A DNA stretch of 64,000 nucleotides from Zhihengliuella sp. ISTPL4 (lineage in GTDB: Bacteria > Actinomycetota > Actinomycetes > Actinomycetales > Microbacteriaceae), in assembly GCF_002848265.1 (NCBI RefSeq), contig NZ_CP025422.1, forward strand, positions 2,758,727 through 2,822,726, written 5' to 3'. A model generated the notes under the pieces. It worked only from the letters and a program-made list of their open reading frames with translations. It was not told the DNA's origin and did not search any database. Position numbers and translations under genes: made by a program. Every line of letters begins with the position of its first letter. Position 1 is the stretch's first letter. Of this stretch, positions 35,043-43,985 are shown one piece after another.

Positions 35043-36384
35043 GGCTCTCCTTCGGGTCAGCGGTCTTCGAGCGGTTGCGGGTCCACCGCGCGACAGCGTA
35101 GAGCACGCCGCCGACGGCGAGGAGGATGGCCCCGAAGAGCCACACCTGCGGGCGCTGCTGGGTCAGCAGCAGGATGCAGGAGGCGACGCCCAGGACGGGG
35201 ACGAACGTCCACACGCGGAAGTGATCGTGCTCGACCTTGTCGCGGCGCAGGACCAGCACCGAGACGTTCACGGTGAGGAAGACGACGAGGAGCAGGAGCA
35301 CGACGGTCTCGGCGAGGGTCGCGAGGTCGCCGACCAGCGTGAGGCCCATCGCGACGAGCGTCGTGGTGAGGATCGCGACCCACGGGGTCTTCCGCTTCGG
35401 CAGGACACGCCCGAGCACGGACGGCAGGAGGTTCTGCTCGGCCATGCCGTAGGTGAGGCGGCTGACCATGATCATCGTGAGCAGGGCGCCGTTGGCCACC
35501 GCGATGAGAGCGATCAGGCTGAACAGCCAGGACGGCACGCTGACACCGGTGGCCTCGACGACAGCGAGCAGCGGACCGCTCGATTCCTGCAGCTCGGATG
35601 CCGGCAGGGCGACCGCGCTGGCGATGCCGACCAGGACGTAGACGACACCGGCGGTCAGGAGGGCGCCGAACAGCGCACGGGGATACGTGCGGCGCGGGTC
35701 CTTGACCTCTTCGATCATGTTGGCGGAGGTCTCGAAGCCGACGAAGGAGTAGTACGCGATCACCGCGCCGGAGAGGACCGCGAGGGCGACGTTGGCGCCC
35801 TCGGGAACCTGGGTGGCCCGGGACATGTCGCCTCCGCCGCCGCCGACGAACACCGCGACGACGACGATCACGATCACGAGGCCGCTCAGCTCGATCGCCG
35901 TCATCACGAGGTTGGCGCCCATGGACTCGCGGATGCCGCGGGCATTCAGGAGGCCGACGATCGCGAGGAAGGCGATGGCGACCGGGATGGTCGGCAGGTC
36001 GATGAAGGTGCTGAGGTAGTCACCGGCGAAGGCGATGGCGAGACCGGCCGCGCTGGTCACGCCGGCCGCGAGCATGCTGAAACCGACGAGGAAGGAGACG
36101 AGCGGACTGCGGAACGCCCGCTCGGCGAAGACCGCGGCGCCGCCGGCGCGCGGGTACTTGGTGACGAGTTCGGCGTAGGAGCCCGCGGTCAGCATGGCCA
36201 ACAGCAGGGCCAGGACGAGCGGCGCCCAGAGGAGGCCGCCCACGTCCTCGGAGAGGACGCCCATGAGCGCGTAGATGCCGGCACCGAGGACGTCTCCGAG
36301 GATGAAGGCGAACAGCAGGGGACCCGTGATCGCTCGCCGCAGTCGCGTGGGCGTCTCGGCGCGGGGCTCGGTCTGGGTGGTCAT
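35029..36384 (-). CDS. APC-superfamily amino acid permease
   Basis: A 451-residue transporter with about twelve membrane segments. FAFILGDVLGAGIYALMGVL is the helix 1 substrate-binding GxG motif, YAELVTKYPRAGGAAVFAERAF the conserved helix 2-3 region, and SFVGFETSANMIEEVKDPRRTYPRAL the helix 6-loop block. Substrate amino acid or polyamine is not predictable. Start ATG 36384 places a short polar tail before helix 1. Confidence 0.92.
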   Translation of the reverse strand: MTTQTEPRAETPTRLRRAITGPLLFAFILGDVLGAGIYALMGVLSEDVGGLLWAPLVLALLLAMLTAGSYAELVTKYPRAGGAAVFAERAFRSPLVSFLVGFSMLAAGVTSAAGLAIAFAGDYLSTFIDLPTIPVAIAFLAIVGLLNARGIRESMGANLVMTAIELSGLVIVIVVVAVFVGGGGGDMSRATQVPEGANVALAVLSGAVIAYYSFVGFETSANMIEEVKDPRRTYPRALFGALLTAGVVYVLVGIASAVALPASELQESSGPLLAVVEATGVSVPSWLFSLIALIAVANGALLTMIMVSRLTYGMAEQNLLPSVLGRVLPKRKTPWVAILTTTLVAMGLTLVGDLATLAETVVLLLLVVFLTVNVSVLVLRRDKVEHDHFRVWTFVPVLGVASCILLLTQQRPQVWLFGAILLAVGGVLYAVARWTRNRSKTADPKESHEHA

Positions 36385-36486
36385 CCTTGCACGGTAGGGG
36401 CTGGCGCCCTGGCGGGCGACGGGCTTGACAGCGCCGGCACCGATGAGTCACCGCGGACCGAGGGCGCGGCGCTCGGCCACCCCTGC

Positions 36487-37515
36487 TCAGGGTCGGCGTC
36501 GACCGCGACGGCGCAGCGCTGCGGACACGACGGCGACGATCGTCCCGACGAGGACCCCGATGATCGTCTCCAGCACCCGATCGGTCAGCAGGTCGGCGAC
36601 CGGGGTGGGCGCGGCCAGATGCACCATGAGCAGGGCGAGCGGGGTCACGAACACCATGGCGATGCCGTAGTTGCGGCCGATGAACAGCTCGGCCGCCCCC
36701 TGGAGGACCACCACGACGGCTATGACGGCGAGCGGCGGCAGGTCGAGGGCGAGGATCCCAGCGGCGACCAGCACGCCGAGGAGCGTGCCCACGAGGCGCT
36801 GGATGCCGCGGATCACGCGAGCGTTGAGCTGCGCGCCACTGACCGCTGCGACGGCGCCGACCGCCGCCCAGTACCAGTGGGTGCCGCCGAGGAGCAGCCC
36901 CACGACGCCCGCTCCGGCGATGGCGACGGCGACCGAGGCCGCCATCTCGGCGGCGACGGGCCCGACGGACGGACGGACCTTCGGCGCCGCCTCCGTCGTG
37001 CTCCGGGTGACGACCGCCACGAGTGCCGTGAGCGCGAGGCCGAAGAGCACGCTCGCCCCGCCGACGAGCAGAACGGCGCCGAAGGAAGCGCCGGTGGCGG
37101 GGATGGTCGCGCACGCCCCGGTCGCGAAGACCGTGAAGAGCGGACCGGGCGGGTGCCACTGCAAGACGTAGGCGAGCAGTGTCACGACTGCCGCGACGAG
37201 CGCGACGACGAGGATGCTCAGCACCGCGGGCGCGGCGAGCACCGAGAGCGCGGTCCCGATCAGCATCGCGAGCAGCAAGACGCCGCCGGCGCTCGCCTGC
37301 ATGCGGATCCGGTCGCGGAAGACGTCGTGCCGGCCGTAGAGGGCGGCGAAGGCGCCGAAGCTCGCATAGATGCTGAGGTCGAGTCGGCCGACCGCCCACA
37401 GGACGAGCAGTGGGACGGCGACACTCACGGCGGCGCGCACGGCCACGCGGTGATCGCCGCGGTGCGGGCCGACGCGCAGGACTCCCGTCCACACCCGCCC
37501 CTGCGATTCCGTCAC
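36487..37515 (-). CDS. FUSC-family (aromatic acid exporter-like) membrane protein
   Basis: A 342-residue protein with two blocks of five to six membrane segments, as in FUSC/ArAE proteins. SIYASFGAFAALYGRHDVFRDR-type sequence (YASFGAFAALYG, DRIRMQ) precedes each block, and VIRGIQRLVGTLLGVL is the repeat of the RxxGTxxG signature. It probably exports hydrophobic or aromatic acids. The GTG 37515 start is divergent from the next gene with 50 bp between. Confidence 0.85.
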   Translation of the reverse strand: MTESQGRVWTGVLRVGPHRGDHRVAVRAAVSVAVPLLVLWAVGRLDLSIYASFGAFAALYGRHDVFRDRIRMQASAGGVLLLAMLIGTALSVLAAPAVLSILVVALVAAVVTLLAYVLQWHPPGPLFTVFATGACATIPATGASFGAVLLVGGASVLFGLALTALVAVVTRSTTEAAPKVRPSVGPVAAEMAASVAVAIAGAGVVGLLLGGTHWYWAAVGAVAAVSGAQLNARVIRGIQRLVGTLLGVLVAAGILALDLPPLAVIAVVVVLQGAAELFIGRNYGIAMVFVTPLALLMVHLAAPTPVADLLTDRVLETIIGVLVGTIVAVVSAALRRRGRRRP

Positions 37516-37565
37516 CGATCAAGCCTACGTCCGTCGCGCAGCGCCGATGTGCGAGGGTGGAGAGG

Positions 37566-38375
37566 ATGACCACTCCGCCTCCGCCGCGCCGCACCCTTCT
37601 GGTCGGCTTCGGGAAACTCGGTGCCCGGCTCGCCCCGCTGCTCCTGGCCGACGAGGGCTCCGTTCTGGCCCTCCGTCGCAGTGACGGGCCTGCGCCGGAC
37701 GGTGTGGGGGCGCTTTCCGCCGATCTCACCGTCCCGCTCCCGACTCCGTTGCCCGCGGTCGACGCGATGGTGGTGACGCTGCCGCCCGGGCCGGACGTGT
37801 CGTCCTATCGTGCGGCCCTCTCGCACCTCGCGGCAGCGCTTCCGGCGAAGCCCGAACGAACGGTGTTCGTCTCGTCCACCGGGGTGTTCGACGGGGTCGG
37901 CAGCGCGGAGCCCGTCACGGAGCGGGTCGAGCCGGCGCCCACCACCGACCGGGGGCGCGGACTGCGCGACGGGGAGCGTGCGGCCGTCGAGCTCTTCGAT
38001 GCCGTGGTCGTGCGCCCCGCGGGCATCTACGGCCCGGGGCGGGAGTTCCTGCTTCGGAAGGTGCGGGAAGGTGCTCCGATCACGCACCGTCGCCGCACCA
38101 ACCGGATCCACGAGACCGACCTCGTGCGCACCCTCGACCTGCTGCTGCGGATGCCGGGGGCTCCGGCGCTCGTGCACGCCGTCGACCAGGCGCCCGCCCC
38201 GCTCGGAGACGTCGTGACCTTCCTGGCCGACCGCCTCGGCCTGCCCGTGCCGGCGGACGACGGGGGTGCACCGAGCGGCTTCGTCTACGACGGGACGCTG
38301 CTGCATTCGGTCCTCGGCGATCTCGAGTACCCGACGTACGAGGACGGGTACGCGGAGATGATCGACCGAACGTAG
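37566..38375 (+). CDS. NAD(P)-binding epimerase/reductase-like protein (YeeZ type)
   Basis: A 269-residue Rossmann-fold protein. TLLVGFGKLGARLAPLL is the GxGxxG dinucleotide site at residues 9-25, VFVSSTGVFDG the middle strand, VVRPAGIYGPGR the extended-SDR helix, and RIHETDLVRTLDLLL the substrate part. The catalytic YxxxK of true SDRs is not seen at its position, as in YeeZ-type atypical SDRs. Function unknown. Confidence 0.82.
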   Translation: MTTPPPPRRTLLVGFGKLGARLAPLLLADEGSVLALRRSDGPAPDGVGALSADLTVPLPTPLPAVDAMVVTLPPGPDVSSYRAALSHLAAALPAKPERTVFVSSTGVFDGVGSAEPVTERVEPAPTTDRGRGLRDGERAAVELFDAVVVRPAGIYGPGREFLLRKVREGAPITHRRRTNRIHETDLVRTLDLLLRMPGAPALVHAVDQAPAPLGDVVTFLADRLGLPVPADDGGAPSGFVYDGTLLHSVLGDLEYPTYEDGYAEMIDRT

Positions 38376-38461
38376 GGCCGGCGCGGATACATCCCGCGGC
38401 GGAGGACGCTCCGACTTCCGGACGATGCCTCTGGTCCGGAGCCCGGCTTAGCGTCGAGAGC

Positions 38462-39094
38462 ATGCTGTCCACGACCCTGTCTCGTCGCACCGTTCTGCCG
38501 CTCCTCGTCGCCCTCGGGCTCGCCGCTGTCCTGCTGCTGCTCCCGACGCCCGGGAGCGTGAGCATCGTCGGCACGCGGTGGCTCGCGGGCCTGGGCGCGG
38601 GGCTCCCGCGCGTCGAACTCGTCTCCGAGGGGGGTCTGGCCGCGCTCGCCGCCGCGACGGTGGCGACGATCCTCTTCGCCTGGTTCCGACGGCCGGAGCG
38701 TCGTCTCCCGGTCGCGGCCGGGGCGATCGGCGTTGTCGTCGCGTATGCCGCGAGTGAGGGGGCGAAACTCCTGTTCGCACAGCCGCGTCCGTGCGTACGG
38801 TGGCCGAGCGCCGGGGAGTGCCCGCCGGCGGGCGACTGGTCACTCCCCTCGAACCACGCGACCCTCGCGTTCGGCGCGGTCGTCGTGATCGCCGTCGCCC
38901 TCGGTCGGGTGTCGATGATCTGGGCAGCGCTCGCCCTCGCGGCACTCATCGCCGTGGGCCGGGTGCTGCAGGGAGTGCACTACGTTCACGACGTCGCGCT
39001 GGGCGCGGCTTTCGGTGTGGTCATCACGGGGGCCGTCGCGCTCGCCGCGGTGAGCGTCGCTGCACGTCGGGCACGTCGCGAGCCGGCGAGCTGA
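38462..39094 (+). CDS. PAP2-family phosphatase
   Basis: A 210-residue membrane phosphatase with about five helices. The three phosphatase motifs are KLLFAQPRP (motif 1), LPSNHATLAFG (motif 2, PSNH) and GRVLQGVHYVHDVALGA (motif 3, R-x5-HxxxD). These enzymes dephosphorylate undecaprenyl pyrophosphate or phosphatidic acid on the outer face. TAGCGT (38449-38454) lies 7 nt before ATG 38462, so a leaderless transcript is likely. Confidence 0.9.
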   Translation: MLSTTLSRRTVLPLLVALGLAAVLLLLPTPGSVSIVGTRWLAGLGAGLPRVELVSEGGLAALAAATVATILFAWFRRPERRLPVAAGAIGVVVAYAASEGAKLLFAQPRPCVRWPSAGECPPAGDWSLPSNHATLAFGAVVVIAVALGRVSMIWAALALAALIAVGRVLQGVHYVHDVALGAAFGVVITGAVALAAVSVAARRARREPAS

Positions 39095-39134
39095 GGGCAT
39101 TTCGGGCGTCCGCCGTCCGGCGTACCGTGGGCGC

Positions 39135-39749
39135 ATGACGAATGCGCAGACGGCTGTCGAGGTCGTCGACTGGCGGCGGCGGGTCTTCGCCCTGTACGAA
39201 GCAGTGCGGCGGGCCGACTCCCCGGAAGAGGCGCACGAGCTGTGGCGGATCGAGCGGGACGAGCTGCTGCTGCGTCACCCGGCGACGCCGCTTCTTCCGG
39301 AGGACAGGGTGCTGTTCGAGGGGCTGCCCATCGCGCCGTACGACTCCGCCTGGCGGTTCGAGCTTCCGATCCTCGACAGCGATCCGGCGACCTTCGAGTT
39401 CGCGACCGGGACCGACGGCATCGTGCCGTTCGAGCGCGTCGGCGTGGTGGAGATCCCGGACGTCGGATCGCTCGACGTGTGGCGGCTCGCGTCCTACGGC
39501 GGCGGTCTGTTCGTGCCCGTGCGCGACGCCTCCGCCGGACAGCCGGGTGGCACGTACGGAGGAGGGCGGTACCTCGTCGACACGGTGAAGGGCGCCGACC
39601 TCGGTGTCGACCCGCGCCGCGGCACGATCGTGCTGGACTTCAACTTCGCATACAACCCGTCCTGTGCCTACGACCCGGCCTGGGCGTGCCCGCTCGCGCC
39701 GCCTGGGAACGTGCTGACGTTGCCGATCCCGGTGGGAGAGCTCCGATGA
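39135..39749 (+). CDS. DUF1684 domain protein
   Basis: A 204-residue protein matching DUF1684: VDWRRRVFALYEAVR and LWRIERDELLLRHP at the N-terminus, and the C-terminal FNFAYNPSCAYDPAWACPLAPPGN block, which is the family hallmark and includes two conserved cysteines. TACCGT (39123-39128) is 6 nt before ATG 39135. Function not established. It overlaps the next gene by 4 bp. Confidence 0.88.
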   Translation: MTNAQTAVEVVDWRRRVFALYEAVRRADSPEEAHELWRIERDELLLRHPATPLLPEDRVLFEGLPIAPYDSAWRFELPILDSDPATFEFATGTDGIVPFERVGVVEIPDVGSLDVWRLASYGGGLFVPVRDASAGQPGGTYGGGRYLVDTVKGADLGVDPRRGTIVLDFNFAYNPSCAYDPAWACPLAPPGNVLTLPIPVGELR

Positions 39750-40306
39750 GACCGCTGCGGTACGCGATCAACGTGACGCTCGACGGCTGCTGCCATCACG
39801 AAGCCGGACTCCCGCCCGACGAGGAGTCGATGCGCTTCTGGACCGCGGAGCTGCAGCGCGCCGACGCCCTGCTCTACGGCCGGGTGACGTACGAGATGAT
39901 GCGGTCCGCGTGGCGGCGTCCGGATTCCGGGGTCTGGCCGGACTGGATGGAGGAGTGGGAGACGCCGTTCGCCGAGACCATCGACCGGATGCCGAAACAC
40001 GTGGTCTCGGCGACGCTCGACGCCGCCGACTGGAACGCGGACCTCGTCCGCGGCGACCTCGCCGAGGCGGTGCGGCGGCTGAAGGATGAGCCGGGGGCGG
40101 GCCTGTCGGTCGGTGGGGTGACCCTGCCCGCGACGCTCGCCGATCTCGGGCTGATCGACGAGTACGTGTTCGTGGTCCATCCGGTCGTCGCGGGGCACGG
40201 CCCTCGGCTCCTGGATGGCGTGCACGAGCGACTTCGGCTCGAGCTCGTGGAGCGGCGGGAGTTCCGCTCCGGTGCCGTCATGCAGCGGTACCGACCAGCG
40301 CCCTGA
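39746..40306 (+). CDS. dihydrofolate reductase-like (RibD C-terminal) protein
   Basis: A 186-residue RibD_C-fold protein: MRPLRYAINVTLDGCCHHE opens the fold, ADALLYGRVTYEMM is the NADPH-binding strand-helix, and LSVGGVTLPATLADLGLIDEY plus VHPVVAGHGPRLL are the standard C-terminal blocks. Such single-domain proteins reduce small carbonyl substrates; the true substrate is unknown. ATG overlaps the DUF1684 stop (ATGA). Confidence 0.88.
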   Translation: MRPLRYAINVTLDGCCHHEAGLPPDEESMRFWTAELQRADALLYGRVTYEMMRSAWRRPDSGVWPDWMEEWETPFAETIDRMPKHVVSATLDAADWNADLVRGDLAEAVRRLKDEPGAGLSVGGVTLPATLADLGLIDEYVFVVHPVVAGHGPRLLDGVHERLRLELVERREFRSGAVMQRYRPAP

Positions 40307-40351
40307 GCGCCGCGCACCGGAATCCCACCCTGGCTCGCCTGGTTCGGGATG

Positions 40352-41521
40352 TCATCTGGCGTCTGTTGTGAGCCCGGTGACGGCGACCACGACGTCCTCA
40401 ATGCGGCGAAGGGACGCGATTCCCGCCAGAGCGGTCGTGGAAAGGACGTCTTCTTCCTGTGCGGGGAGGACGGTGACGTTGCGGGAGACGAGGGGGAGCG
40501 CCGACGCGCGCAGAGCAGCCGCGGTGTCGTCGATGAACGTGGGTAGACATCTGACCAGCTCGCCGCTCATGACGATGACCTCCGGATCCACGAGGTGGCA
40601 CGTGTTGACGAGAACCCGCCCCAGGATCTCGGCTGCGCGCCGGGCAAGGGCGACGGCGGACTCGTCGCCCTGGGCGACGAGTCCGCAGTACTGCCTCCAC
40701 TCGACGGTCGAGCCCGTACGGGTCCGATAGTCGCGAAGGAGCGCAGGGACGGACACGTATTGCATGAGGCAGCCCGCGTTCCCGCACGTGCATAGCGGGC
40801 CGTTCCAGTCGTATACGGTGTGCCCGATTTCTCCGGAACCTCCGCGGGCGCCGGTGCGAATCAGTCCGTCGACCACGTGCCCGGAGGTGACGCCGAAGCT
40901 GACGTCCACATAGAGGACGTCCCGATGGTTCGCCCCCGCTCCCCACAGTGATTCCGCGAGACCTTCGAGGCGTGCAGTGTTCTGGAGATGCACGCTCACT
41001 CCGAACCGCGTCTCGAGGTGCACCTTCGGATTGACGCCATACCAACGGCTCGATGCACGCTGAGCGTAGACGAGACCCGTCTGCGTGTCGATCTGCGTGT
41101 CGACAGCGAGATGAATGGCCCGCAGAAGCGTTCGCGGGTGCCCGACTTCCTCGAACAGGCGGTCGATGAGGTCGGCCCCGGCGTGCAACCGCTGCTCGGG
41201 CGACGCAGACGCGCTCGTCTGGAGTGTATGGGAAATTACCACTCTTCCATCAGCCCGCGACAACGTTACCGTGCAGGAGTCGACGAGGAAGACGAGAGAG
41301 ACGAGGACGCCCAGCTGGACGGAGGTTCCGATATGCGTCTTGATAGCTCCCGGCTCATGAGCGGGTTCCTCGATCCAACCTTCTTCCAAGAGCGTGTTGG
41401 TCAGGTTGGAGACGGTGGCTCGCGAAACGTCCAGCACGCGAGCGAGGTCCGCCCGATAGGCGGGGCCGTCGATCATCAGAGATCGAAGCAGGCGCTGCGC
41501 GTTGGGTGTGACGCTCGTCAT
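40352..41521 (-). CDS. ROK-family transcriptional regulator of the sulfated-glycan locus
   Basis: A 389-residue regulator. Residues 8-65 are a winged helix (RADLARVLDVSRATVSNLTNTLLEEGWI). The ROK domain includes the zinc/sugar signature GHTVYDWNGPLCTCGNAGC, while the kinase Asp is replaced in LQNTARLEGLAE, so it is a sensor and not a kinase. ATG 41521 is divergent from the sugar importer. ROK regulators of this kind respond to N-acetylglucosamine-type sugars or their phosphates, which fits the GH20 gene downstream. Confidence 0.9.
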   Translation of the reverse strand: MTSVTPNAQRLLRSLMIDGPAYRADLARVLDVSRATVSNLTNTLLEEGWIEEPAHEPGAIKTHIGTSVQLGVLVSLVFLVDSCTVTLSRADGRVVISHTLQTSASASPEQRLHAGADLIDRLFEEVGHPRTLLRAIHLAVDTQIDTQTGLVYAQRASSRWYGVNPKVHLETRFGVSVHLQNTARLEGLAESLWGAGANHRDVLYVDVSFGVTSGHVVDGLIRTGARGGSGEIGHTVYDWNGPLCTCGNAGCLMQYVSVPALLRDYRTRTGSTVEWRQYCGLVAQGDESAVALARRAAEILGRVLVNTCHLVDPEVIVMSGELVRCLPTFIDDTAAALRASALPLVSRNVTVLPAQEEDVLSTTALAGIASLRRIEDVVVAVTGLTTDAR

Positions 41522-41573
41522 CGGGCTCCCTTCAGCCGACCTCCAGACTAGCGCGCCTGCAGACGTGTCGGCT

Positions 41574-41621
41574 CAGAATTCTGTTAATTTACTTGACACT
41601 ATTGCGTACAGCGGTCATTCT
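41574..41621 (+). promoter_or_regulatory. promoter and candidate ROK operator of the glycan importer operon
   Basis: TTGACA (41593-41598) with a 17-bp spacer to CATTCT (41616-41621) resembles a sigma-A promoter with a weak -10. Just upstream are a perfect palindrome CAGAATTCTG (41574-41583) and the near-palindrome GTTAATTTAC (41583-41592). ATTTACT recurs at 12628. A repressor here would overlap the -35. Confidence 0.55.
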
Positions 41622-41707
41622 GATTCGAGCTCACACACTCAACGCCGAGATCAACTATCGCCCGTCGCCGCCGTGAGCAGAGCGGGGCAGATTCCATCGG
41701 AGGGATC

Positions 41708-42985
41708 ATGAAGGCACGCAGCGTACTGGCTGGCATCGCCAGTGCATCTGTACTTCTCACGTTGGCCGCTTGCAGCACGGACACCGACACCGACGCAGGC
41801 GAAAGCGCGGACGAGCCCGGGACCGTGAGGCTCTGGGTGATGGAAGGCTCGCTCTCTGACGAGAGCCGACAGTACCTCGAGGAGCAGTTCGCCGAGGAGA
41901 ACCCGGGGAGCGAACTCAAGGTCGAGGTGCAGCAGTGGGACGGCATCGTCTCGAAGCTCCAGACGTCTCTCGCTTCGAAGAACGAGAGCCCCGATCTTGT
42001 TGAGATCGGAAACACTCAGACCGCGACGTTCACGTCGGTCGGAGCCTTCGCAGACGTCACCGACCTCAAGGACGAGCTCGGCGGCGACGACCTCATCCCG
42101 TCGTTCGTGGACGCGTCCACCATCGACGGCAAGATCTACGCATACCCCCTCTACGCCGGGGCGCGGGGTGTGTTCTATCGCACGGACCTGTTCGAGCGGG
42201 CCGGGATCAGCGTCCCGACGACCATCGAAGAGTTCGGCGACGCCGCCATTGCGCTGCAGGCGGCGAACCCTGAGGGCACCCCGAACTTCTCGGGCATGTA
42301 TCTCGCGGCCGTGGACCCGCACGGTGTCGAGTCGTACCTCTTCCCGCAGGGTTTCGAGTACGCCGAGCAGGACGGCGATGAGTGGGTCGGGGCGGCCTCC
42401 ACCGATGAGTCCCTTGAGGCACTCACGGCGCTGCAAGACCTTTTCCGGAACGGCACGACCTTCGCCCTGGACTCGCAGGCCGGGCAGAAGTCGTTCGAGC
42501 GGTACTTCAACGAGGGGTCCACGGGCATCCTCATCGGTACCGGAAACATCGGAACGAAGATCGATCCGGCGCTGTGGGATGCCGGCAAGGTCGGTGTCTT
42601 CGCGATCCCTTCTGACGAGCCGGGCGTCCCCGGTGCGACTTTCGCCGGAGGGTCGAACATCGCGGTGGCGACGAACTCTCCGCACCCGGAGCTGGCGACG
42701 AAAGCTCTCGAGCTGATCTTCAGTGAGGACTTCCAGACGCGGCTCGCTGAGGAGGGGTGGGTGCCCGGCAACACCGCGTACAGCGATGCGGTCGCCGGTC
42801 CGTTCGGCGAGATCGCGGGCGAGATCATCACGAACTCGAAGCTCACCCCGAACAGCCCGGAATGGGGCGTGGCCTTCGGGTCCACGCAGCTGAACGAGTT
42901 CTTCACCCGCATCGCGAAGGGTGAAGACGTCGCCGCTGTCGCCAAGTCCTTCGACGAGCAGGTCGACACCTCGCTGAACAAGTAA
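41708..42985 (+). CDS. glycan ABC transporter substrate-binding lipoprotein (CUT1)
   Basis: A 425-residue solute-binding protein with a signal peptide and lipobox LAACS (cysteine near residue 22). VRLWVMEGSLSDESRQYLEEQF, NTQTATFTSVGAFADVT and the YPLYAGARGVFYRTDLF block are typical of oligosaccharide binders. ATG 41708 has GGAGG 5 nt upstream. It is the first gene of a long operon running through GH20 and sulfatase genes, so the ligand is probably a sulfated or N-acetylated oligosaccharide. Confidence 0.92.
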   Translation: MKARSVLAGIASASVLLTLAACSTDTDTDAGESADEPGTVRLWVMEGSLSDESRQYLEEQFAEENPGSELKVEVQQWDGIVSKLQTSLASKNESPDLVEIGNTQTATFTSVGAFADVTDLKDELGGDDLIPSFVDASTIDGKIYAYPLYAGARGVFYRTDLFERAGISVPTTIEEFGDAAIALQAANPEGTPNFSGMYLAAVDPHGVESYLFPQGFEYAEQDGDEWVGAASTDESLEALTALQDLFRNGTTFALDSQAGQKSFERYFNEGSTGILIGTGNIGTKIDPALWDAGKVGVFAIPSDEPGVPGATFAGGSNIAVATNSPHPELATKALELIFSEDFQTRLAEEGWVPGNTAYSDAVAGPFGEIAGEIITNSKLTPNSPEWGVAFGSTQLNEFFTRIAKGEDVAAVAKSFDEQVDTSLNK

Positions 42986-43004
42986 GACGGATCCACATCT
43001 CCTC

Positions 43005-43985
43005 ATGACGCAGACGACACTCCGGCCCGCTCGTCGCACCGAGCGCACGGCGAAGACCGCACCCGCACCGATGAGCACACGGGTCCGTGGCGCTCGCGGA
43101 CGCCTGACGCCCTGGATGCTCCTGGCACCCGCGACCGTCATGGTCGCAGTCGCCCTGGGCTACCCACTGGTGCGGCAAGCGATCATGTCCTTCCAGCACT
43201 TCGGCTTGGCGCAGCAGTTCGGCCAGCCCGCCGAGTGGGCCGGAGTGTCGAACTACGCCACCATCCTCACCGACCCGTACTTCTGGAGCGTGTTCCTGAA
43301 GTCCCTGGCGTTCTGTGCCTGGACGGCGGGTGTGACGATGCTGCTCGGAGTGGGCGTCGCGGTGCTCATGCTGCGACTGAACAACGTCATCCGGTCGTTC
43401 CTGAACACCGCCCTCATCATCGTGTGGGCGATGCCGGCCCTGGCTGCTCTGACGATCTGGCAGTGGCTGGTGGACCCCCGCTCCGGTCTGCTGAACTACG
43501 CGCTCACGAGCATCGGACTCAGCGGCTTCGAGAACTTCAATTGGCTGGGCGAGAACTTTTGGACGTTCTACCTCATCGCATCGGCCGTCATCATCTGGGC
43601 ATCCCTGCCGCTGGTCTCCATCACGATATATGCGGCTCTTGCGCAGATGCCCACCGAGGTTCTCGAAGCATCCGAGATCGACGGTGCCACCGGGTTCCAG
43701 CAGATTCGACACATCATGCTTCCGATGGTGGCGCCCGTCATCTCCCTTATCGGAGTGCTCCAAGTGATCTGGGACCTTCGCGTGTTCACCCAGATCTACG
43801 TCCTCCAGCAATCCGGCGGTATCGCGAGCGAGACCAACCTGCTGGGCACATACATCTACCAGACCGGTATCGCTCAAGGCGACTACGGGGTGGCCTCCGC
43901 GCTCGCGATGGTCGTCCTCGCGCTCACCCTCGTGCTCACCGCCCGCTATCTACGAATGCTGTACCGCCAAGGAGGAATGTTCTGA
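43005..43985 (+). CDS. glycan ABC transporter permease 1
   Basis: A 326-residue membrane protein with six segments after a long basic N-terminal tail. EAA loop: EVLEASEIDGATGFQQIRHI. It starts 19 bp after the binding-protein stop and overlaps the second permease (TGATG). No ATPase gene is present in the locus. Confidence 0.92.
   Translation: MTQTTLRPARRTERTAKTAPAPMSTRVRGARGRLTPWMLLAPATVMVAVALGYPLVRQAIMSFQHFGLAQQFGQPAEWAGVSNYATILTDPYFWSVFLKSLAFCAWTAGVTMLLGVGVAVLMLRLNNVIRSFLNTALIIVWAMPALAALTIWQWLVDPRSGLLNYALTSIGLSGFENFNWLGENFWTFYLIASAVIIWASLPLVSITIYAALAQMPTEVLEASEIDGATGFQQIRHIMLPMVAPVISLIGVLQVIWDLRVFTQIYVLQQSGGIASETNLLGTYIYQTGIAQGDYGVASALAMVVLALTLVLTARYLRMLYRQGGMF

Noticed and set aside
40352..41521. 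ROK protein as a glucokinase or N-acetylglucosamine kinase
   Set aside because: It has a winged helix at the N-terminus and the catalytic Asp region is replaced (QNTARLEG).
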